From: Bradyrhizobium diazoefficiens
GTDB taxonomy: Bacteria > Pseudomonadota > Alphaproteobacteria > Rhizobiales > Xanthobacteraceae
Assembly: GCF_016612535.1 (NCBI RefSeq)
Contig: NZ_JAENXS010000001.1
Span: forward strand, 1,575,501-1,639,500
Reading direction: 5' to 3'
DNA: 64,000 nucleotides
Shown piece after piece: positions 53,897-62,200 of this stretch. A program made the translations under genes and the position numbers. Numbering within the stretch: the stretch's first letter is position 1; each line of letters opens with the position of its first letter. The notes under the pieces are model-generated. The model worked only from the letters and a program-made list of their open reading frames with translations, was not told the DNA's origin and searched no databases.

Positions 53897-56128
53897 CTAC
53901 TTCGTCAGCAGCGCAAACGCCCCGGTCCAGCCCTCCGGCGGCGGATCGAGCTGGAAATCCTTGATGCGCGCTTCGTACAGCTTGAACAGCTTCTCCAGCG
54001 TGTCGGCGTCCTCGCTGCGGCGGCCGCGCTCGATGGCGTCGAGTGCGCCCTGCCAGTCGCGATTGCGGTAGCAGCCGAGCATCTCGATGGTGATGTTGCG
54101 CAGGCGCTGGAACGCACCCGAATGCATCACGTCCTCGCGGCCGGCAATCGCATAGATCACCTCCGGCTCGGTCTTGCCCTTGACCATGATGAAGTCGAGC
54201 TCGAGAATTGCGAAACTGTCCTTGGCGGCGAGCGCGGTCCGGGAGCCGACGATGATCGGGAAGCCGTATTCCTTGGTCTGGCCTTCAAGGCGTGACGCCA
54301 GGTTCACGCTGTCGCCAAGCACCGAATAGTTCTTCTTCAGGTCGGAACCCATGTTGCCGACCACGCCGATACCGGTATTGAGGCCGATGCCGACGTTGAG
54401 CGGGATGTAGACGTGGCCGCCGTCGGCGGCTTCCTGTTCGCGCTCCTTGTTGACTACGTCGATCTTCTCGAGCATCCGGACCGCGGCCTCGCAGGCGTTG
54501 ACCTGGTGCTTGCCATCGTCGAGCGGTGCATTCCAGAACGCCATGATGGCGTCGCCCATATACTTGTCGACGTAGCCCTTCTCTTCGATGATCACGTCGG
54601 TGAGCGGCGTCAGGAAGCGGTTCATCAGCACGATGAGCCCTTGCGGATCGTGCTTGTAGCTCTCCGAGATCGTGGTGAAGCCGCGCACGTCCGAGAACAT
54701 GATGGTCATCTCGCGCTCCTCGCCGCCGAGCACGACCTTTTCCGGCGACTGCGCCATCTGCTCCACCAGCACGGGCGACATGTATTGCGCGAAGATGCCG
54801 CGGATCTCCTTCCGCTGCCGCTGCTCGCGCACGAAGCTCGCGAAGATGAAGGTCAGGTAGATCGCGGTGGTCGACAGCAGCGGATAGGTGAAGTCGATCA
54901 GATAGCGGTACTTCCAATAGAAGAACCAGGACGTGCCGATCAGGATGCCGGCAAACATCGCGCCCGCGATCACAAGCCGCACCGGCCCGAGATTCGGCGT
55001 GAAGATGATGACGAGAATGCCGATGATCAGCGCGGCGAGCAGCTCGACGCCGAGCGCGTAGTTCGGTTGCGAGATCACCGCGCCCGTGAGCACGCTTTCT
55101 ATCACTTGAGCGTGGATTTCGACGCCGGGCATGGTCGAGGACACCGGCGTGGTCTTGATGTCGTTCAGCCCGGCTGCGGACGTGCCGATCAGCACCAGCT
55201 TGCCGTTGATCTTGCCCGGCGGCACGGTGTTGTCGAGCACGTCGGCCGCGGAGACGTAGATCGAGGGATCGTGGCGAGCGTAATGGACCCAAAGCTGGCC
55301 ATTCTTGTCGGTTGGGATCTCGACGCCCTTGAGGCGGATGGCGCGGATGCCGGTCTTGTCGGTGCGAACCAGCAGTGTCGGCGTCCCTGTCACGACCCGC
55401 AGGATCTCGAGGTTGAGCGAGGGCATGGTGTTACCCTGGGCGCGCATGATCATCGGCACGCGGCGGATCAGGCCGTCGCGCTCGGTCGGAATACTGAACA
55501 GGCCGCGGCCTGCCGCGACTTTCTCGATGACAGGCACGTTGCGGAGCAGGCCGGGGAATTCGAACATGAAGCGTTCGGCGTTCGCTTCGCCAACCGTGGC
55601 AACGCCGGTGAAGGGCAGCGTCTTGTCGATTTCGGACGTGATCTCCTGCTGCCCTGTCTCGCCCAGCACCACGCGCGAACGCTTGATCGCGTCCGAGAGG
55701 ATCTGGTCGTTGCTCGGCAGCTCGCGCAGCCTGGTGCGGGTGGCGTCGTCCAGATAGCGCATCTGGCTGGCGATCAGATCCGGATTGAGCCGGTCGGGCT
55801 CTGAAAACACCACATCGAAGCCGATCGCCACCGCGCCATTGTTGGTGAGGTTGATGATCATGTCCGCGATCCGCGTCCGCGGCCACGGCCATTGGCCAAA
55901 CCTGGCAAGGCTCTTGTCGTCGATGTCGACGATGGTGACCGGTCGCACCCCCTTGTCGCGCGGGTCGATCAGCTGGAACATGTCGAAGGTGCGCAGCCGC
56001 AACTCCTGCACCGGCGGCGGATCCCAGAGGCGCAAGCCGGCGAAGACGACGAGCAGCCCGAGGCAGACCATCCGCGCAAAGCCGAATTTTCGCGCGAACC
56101 ACCTGCGCAGGATTTTGAGACGTTTCAT
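53897..56128 (-). CDS. CHASE2-domain adenylate/guanylate cyclase
   Basis: 743 residues. N-terminal membrane helix (15-33), CHASE2 sensor outside (about 40-330: 'VTIVDIDDKSLARFGQWPWPRT', 'VAIGFDVVFSEPD', 'LVLIGTSAAGLNDI'), three membrane segments (about 355-430), then a class III cyclase: metal Asp in 'ITIMFSDVRGFTTISE' and 'YVDKYMGDAIMAFWNAP', the Lys of D-K-Y-M-G-D suggests ATP, and 'VLGDSVNLASRLEG' the late Asn/Arg. It should make cAMP in response to an outside signal. It lies between the giant secreted protein and the secretion genes, all on the minus strand. Confidence 0.92.
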   Translation of the reverse strand: MKRLKILRRWFARKFGFARMVCLGLLVVFAGLRLWDPPPVQELRLRTFDMFQLIDPRDKGVRPVTIVDIDDKSLARFGQWPWPRTRIADMIINLTNNGAVAIGFDVVFSEPDRLNPDLIASQMRYLDDATRTRLRELPSNDQILSDAIKRSRVVLGETGQQEITSEIDKTLPFTGVATVGEANAERFMFEFPGLLRNVPVIEKVAAGRGLFSIPTERDGLIRRVPMIMRAQGNTMPSLNLEILRVVTGTPTLLVRTDKTGIRAIRLKGVEIPTDKNGQLWVHYARHDPSIYVSAADVLDNTVPPGKINGKLVLIGTSAAGLNDIKTTPVSSTMPGVEIHAQVIESVLTGAVISQPNYALGVELLAALIIGILVIIFTPNLGPVRLVIAGAMFAGILIGTSWFFYWKYRYLIDFTYPLLSTTAIYLTFIFASFVREQRQRKEIRGIFAQYMSPVLVEQMAQSPEKVVLGGEEREMTIMFSDVRGFTTISESYKHDPQGLIVLMNRFLTPLTDVIIEEKGYVDKYMGDAIMAFWNAPLDDGKHQVNACEAAVRMLEKIDVVNKEREQEAADGGHVYIPLNVGIGLNTGIGVVGNMGSDLKKNYSVLGDSVNLASRLEGQTKEYGFPIIVGSRTALAAKDSFAILELDFIMVKGKTEPEVIYAIAGREDVMHSGAFQRLRNITIEMLGCYRNRDWQGALDAIERGRRSEDADTLEKLFKLYEARIKDFQLDPPPEGWTGAFALLTK

Positions 56129-56291
56129 GTCAGTCGAGCTTCCTGCCGCGCGTCACGTCCTCCAGGCCGATCATGCAGCCTCGGGGCGCGATTGGCTATT
56201 CCCTGGTGGCAGAAGGATTATGGATTTTTTGCCGGGGTCAAGATGCGCGTTGATCGCCGACCGGCCGGCCGCGCGCCGGATCCGGCGCTCA

Positions 56292-59200
56292 TCAGGTGAT
56301 GTGGAAGATGAAATCGCTGGCCTTGAGTGTCGCAGTCACGCTCTTCAGCAGCAGTTGCTCATGCTCGGTCACCGAGCCCTCGCCCACGCCGACCTGCTGC
56401 TGCCAGTCGATCAGCGTATCGCCGGACTGCTGGGTGATGGTGAGGCCGTGGATGGAGCTGACATCCGAGAACTGGCGCAGGTCGATCCTGTCAACGCCTT
56501 CGATGAAATCGGTGATGGTGTGCGAGTAGTCAGCGACGGGATGCCCTTCGTCGTCGAACCCAGCCGAGCCCGGCGCGAACACGAACTGATCCTTGCCGCC
56601 GTTACCGGACAGCGTGTCGCCGGTCGTCGTCGCAAAGATGACGTCCTTGCCGGCTGTGCCGTTCAGCGTGACGCCTTGGCTGGCGTCGCCTTCGTTGAAG
56701 ATGAAGTTGACGGTGTCGCTGAGGCCGGTGGTCTTGTCGGTCACGGTCAACGTGATGTGGTCCTGGTCGGGTGCCGGATCGCCCGGCGTATAGGTGACGC
56801 CGTTCGCCAAGCCGAGATTGATGTCATTCAGCGAGCCGGACGTCGTCGGAACATCGACGCTGCTGGTATCGGTCGAAGGCGTGGGCGAGGTCGACGCCGT
56901 GACCGTGAAGGTGTCGGTCGGGGCGCCGGAATCGCCGTCGGTAACCGACAGATTGTAGATGGTGTCGGTACCGAGCCCGTGATCATGCGAAACGGTGAAA
57001 TTGTCGGTGTCGATGACCGGACCGCCGACAGGCGCATCGCCATCAACTTTGACCGCGACATCGTTGGTGAACGTCTCGGTTTCGCTCAGTGGCCCGCTCA
57101 GGCCGGTCGCCTGATCGACCACCGTGCCGCTGACATGCAGGCTGAACTCGCCGATGTAGTCGGCCGGCGCCGTCATGGTCAGCGGAGAAGCGCCGAGCGA
57201 GGAAATATCCGACGAACTGATGAGCCAGTGGCCGGCCTCGGCCCCTGTCCCGGCCTGACCGACCGAGAACGTCGTGCCATCCGGGAAGCCGGACAGATCC
57301 AGCGACATGTGCTCCGACCCGTCGGTATCGGTGACGGCGGTGAGGCCCGAAAGTGCGATGGGCACGCCGTGCTCGCCTTCGAAAGCATTGGAGACGGTGA
57401 CATTGCTGACCGTGGCGTCGTGCTGGCTGTCGTTCGCCTCACGGTTGGTGATGGTGACGAGATTGCCGGCAGCGTAGTCGCTGAAGTCGGACGTATAGGT
57501 GCCGACCGTCTCGCCGGTGCCGTGATCGACGATGACCACGGTTTGATGGGAGCCGTCATCGGTGATGCTCGCGTCGTAGACGGTGCCCTGGCTAAGGCCG
57601 GCCGAGAGATTGACAGCTTCGCCGGTGGCGTTGTTGGCGATAACCAACCCGTGGCCCCAGCCGAACATGAAGGACAGACCGTTGGCCGGCGAGCCGAATG
57701 CGCCGGTCGTCCCGTCGGTGCCGTCAGTGACCGCGACATAGGGGCCGACGCCGTCGTCGAGGCTGAAGCTCAGGCTGACATGCAGCGGCGTGGCTGCCGT
57801 CGGGGTAAAGCCGGAGGTCGTCTCCAGGTAGCCGTGATCGTGCAGGACCACGCCATTGGCCGTTGGCGTGACCGACGCATCGTCGGCGGTGCCAGGCACC
57901 GATGGCAGGACGATTTGCCATTTCGTAAGGTCGATGCTGTTGCCGGTCAGGCTGTCGGCGACATAATTCACGGCCATCGCGGTGAATGCCGGCGCATCTG
58001 CGACCGGGGTGACTTCGGTGTTGAGCGTGGCCGCCTGGGCCGATACGCTGGACACAGTCCCGGAAGACGTGATGTCGATCAGGACGGGCGTATCGCCGCT
58101 GACGCCACCGCCATAAGTGTCATCGAGGGCGTGGACGTCGAGACTGCCCGGCACGCCGCTGTAGTTCGCGGCCGGCTCGAAGCGAATCAATGTGTCGGTG
58201 GCCAGAACGAGCGCGCCGGTATCGCTGACGCCGGAGATATCGATCCACTGATTGCTGCCCGCAACCTCGTACTGCCAGACGCCCTGCGACGCCATCGCGT
58301 GGTCGGCCGTGATGGCAACAGCCGAGAGGTTCGAGCCGTCGTCGACGTCGTGGAAGCCAGCGGCGAACAGCTTGCCGACAGTGGACCCGGCGGGCGCGGC
58401 GGTATCTTCGCTGATCGCGCCGAGCGTCGCATTGTCGAGCGTTGGCGAATCGTTGCTGCCGGCGATGTTGATGGTGACGATATCGGCCGTGCCGCTGGTG
58501 TGGCCGTCGTTGGGCGCGATGGTGTATTGCAGCGAGAGCGTGTGGCCTGCGGCGAGGAAGTCGAAGGCCTGGTCGCCCGAATTGAACTCCCAGGAGAACT
58601 GGGCGTGGGTGGCGGTGCCGTCGAGGATGTCGCCGGACTGAATGGTGAGATAGTTCAGCAGGTCCGCGTTCGACAGCCCGCCGACATCGTCGGTCTGCAG
58701 ATGACCATCGAGATAGACGCTGACATGATCAAGCGCGACGCTCACGTGGTCGCCGGTGTCGGCGTCCGAAACCGTCAACGTGCCGGACTTGTCCAGCCCC
58801 GCATTGCTCTCGTTCACGCTTGCGCCGGCGCTGTCACCCGCTTCAGCCGTGATCGCCGGCGCGTCGTTGGCGCCAGTCACGTCCACCGTGAGCGTCGCCG
58901 TGCCGGTCGTGCCATGCGCGTCCGTGGTCTGCACCGTGAACGTATCGTGGTAGGAGCCTTCCGACAGCGCGTCGATCGCAGCCGCGCCGGCGGCGTAGCT
59001 GTAGGTGCCGTCGGAATTGACCGTCAGCGAGCCGTAATGGCCCGCGAGCGTCGTCACTGCATGGCTGTCCGCGTCGAGCACGGCATAGCTCAGCGTCGCC
59101 GTCTCGCCGGTGTCGGCATCGGTCCCGACCAGCTGCCCGGTGAGATCGGAGAAGGTATCGGCCGCAGCCGTATCCACCAGCGGTCCCGCGGTCACCGCAG

Positions 59201-62200
59201 CCACGGTCGGCGCGTCGTTCGCGCCCGCGATGGTGATCGTGACCTGGGCCGTATCGCAACCGCCGTTATGATCCCTGAGCTCGATGGTGGAGACCACCGT
59301 CGCGGTCTGGCCCTGACCGAGGAAGTCCAGCGAGCTGTCGGCGATCGAATAGGTCCAGCCGACCGTGCCGTTGTTCTTGTTGCCGGTCTGCTGGAGCGTC
59401 AGCGCGTGCTCGAGCGCCGAGGTCTCGTCCGGCGTCAGCGTCAGGGACGTGGTGTGGTCGGCGGCGAGCCAGCTTACATCCTGATGGGTGATCTTCGCCG
59501 TCGGACGCTCGGTCAGATCGATATCGCCAAAATGGATCGTGCCGGTGCCGCCTGACGCCGGGTCCATTGTCGTCGAATAGCCGGTCTTGTTGTCCAGCTC
59601 GGCGAAGCTCAGGCTCGGCGGCGCCTCGGCGGCGGTGAGGGCCGGCGCGTCGTCAACGGCATTGAGCGTGATCAGCGTGCCGCCATGGCCGTCGCTGCTG
59701 CCAGCGAAATGCGCGCTGCTGTAGTCCGTACCGGTGAGCTTCACCGTGATGCTGTGGCCATAGGCATCGCTGACGACGAGATTGCCGGTTGCGGCATCGT
59801 AGGTCGACGAGGTGCCGACATCGAACTTGATGGTCGACAGATCCAGCTTGTCGGTCGCGGCGAACCCCGCGACAGATCCGCCGAAGCTCGACGTGTCGAT
59901 CCGGAGCTCGCTGCCGCCGCCGTTGAAAGTGACGGTCTGCGACACCGTCCCATCGACGTCGAGCGTCGCGCCGGTGTCGATCGTGACCGAACCTGAGCCG
60001 GACAGCGAACCGAACAGCGATAGCGTCCCGTCGGTGTGGATCTCGATCGTGTTGGCATTGGTGATGTTGCCCGTGATCGACGCGGTGCCCCAGCTTTCGA
60101 TCTTGCCGGAGTTGCTGATGGCGAAGGTCAGCCCGTCCGCGCTCGAGACCGAGGCGCCGTCGAGGAGATCGATCTCGCCGGCATTGTCGATTGTGGACAG
60201 GGTGCCGAACACGCTGGTCCCCGAAACCGTCCAGGTGCCGGCGCTCTCGTTGTCGAAAGTGGCGCTGGCGACCGAGATGTTGCCGTTGATGTGGTTGCTG
60301 TTTTTGATGGTGATCGCGCCGCCGGTCTCGAAGATGGCGTAGGTCGTCGAGACGACGCTGCCGGCATCGTCCGGCCCGATGGTGCCGGAGTTGTCGATCA
60401 GCGCAGTGCCATGCGTATTCTCCTGGACATAGATCGCGGCATAGCCGTCGGCGCCGAGGACGGAGCCGGTGTTGGTAATGTGCGTCGAGCCGGTCGCGCC
60501 CGCAGCGTTCTGTGTGACGTTGATGCCGACGGTTCCGGTGCCGGTGAGATCGCCATCATTGACGATGGTGACGTCGCCCGCGCCGTTGGCAAAAGCGGAC
60601 AAGCCGACTGCGCCGGCGGCAGAACCCTCATTGGTGACCCCGACATCGCCGCCACCGTGATCGACGGCGCCGATCGCGGCGCCTCCCGAGGCGGTGATTG
60701 ACGACGTCGCACCGGTTGTCACCGTGACGTCGCCGATGCCCCAGGTGAAAGCCTCGATGCCGAAGCCAGTGGCCGCATTGATCGTCGCGTCGCTCTCGAC
60801 CGTGACGTCGCCGTTGACCAGGTTGGAGAACGTGGAATTGCCGTTGGGGTTATAGCCCGCGATGATGCCGCCGGGCGTCGTGCCATTGTCGTTCAGCGTC
60901 GTGCCCGAATTGATCGTGCCGTGCGCCTTGACGACGATCGTGCTGTCGACGCTGCTGGCGATGGCGGTGGCATAGTTGACCGCCACGATGCCGGAGCTGC
61001 CCGAATTCAGCACGTCACCGGACGACATGGTCACGCGGATGTCGCCGGCGTCGATGCTGTAGGCGAAGATGGCGTAGCTCGCAGTGCCCGTGACATGGGC
61101 ATTGGCGCCGACCATGACGTCGACGTCGCCGGCGCCGCCGTTAAGCGCCTGGGCCCGGATGCCCTGGTTGGCACCGATCACCGTGGTGCCGGCGCCATCG
61201 CTCACCGTGACGTCGCCAACGCCGTAATTGTAGGCATGGAGGCCGAAGCCGCCGGCGGCGGTGACGTTGGCGTAGTTGTTGATGGTGACCGAGCCGTTGA
61301 CGGCGGCGTTCGCCACGGAGCCGGTGGTCGCGCCATTATAACCGGCCTGGATGCCGCCCGGCGTGTTGCCGCTTTGATTGAGGCTGCTGCCGGAATTGAT
61401 CGTGCCGTAGGCGTTGACGGTAATCGTGCTGGCGTCCGACGCGTCGACCGACGTCGCCCGATTTGCCGCGACGATGCCGGAACTACCCGACGTGACGATG
61501 CTGCCAGCCTTGGTGGTAACCGTCTCGCTGCCAGCGCCGTAGCTGCGCGCCCGGATGCCGTAGATCGAGCTCCCCGTGATCGTGCCGCCGGCGTCGATCG
61601 TAATGTTGCCGTCGCCCTGGGTGGTCGCGTCGATGCCAAACGCGCCGCTGACGGCGCCGCCGCGCTGGGTGATCGAAATGTCGCCGGCATTGGCGGAGTT
61701 CAAATTCTCGACGAGCACGCCGACCGAATTCGCGCCGGCGCCGGTGGCTTTGCCGGTGAGGTCATTGACCGTGATATCACCGGCGCCAGTCGCGCTGTCG
61801 CGCAGCGTAATGCCATTGCCCGCAAGGCCCGTGACGTCCTTCGTCGCCGTCAGCGAGATGTTGCCGGTGCCGTTCTGGGTGACGGCGATGCCGTTCGCCG
61901 CGCCCTTCAGCGCGCCGGTGGGCGTGAGGACGATATCGGCCGGCTTGGCGAGCGTGCCGCCCGACGCCGCAAAGTCGAGCGCATCGCCGCTTGCCGTCGT
62001 GATGTCGGCCGCGCCTGTCACCGTGAAGGTGCCGCCGGCCGACGACTGGCCGGTGATCGTGCCCGTAAAACTCTGGCCGGCCACCTTGTCGAGCTGAAGC
62101 GTGTCGGCACCACCGGCGAAGGTCACGGTCTGCGCCGTCGCTCCTGCGAGTTCGAGCGTCGCGCCATCGTCGATGACCAGCGAGCCTGCGCCGCTGAGGC

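Noticed and set aside
55785..59555. Very long open frame on the plus strand (about 1,256 codons) opposite the giant secreted protein
   Set aside because: It is the complement of a coherent repeat protein with secretion signal, is rich in Arg, Gly and Val without domains, and also crosses the opposite-strand cyclase gene. A GC-rich shadow frame.
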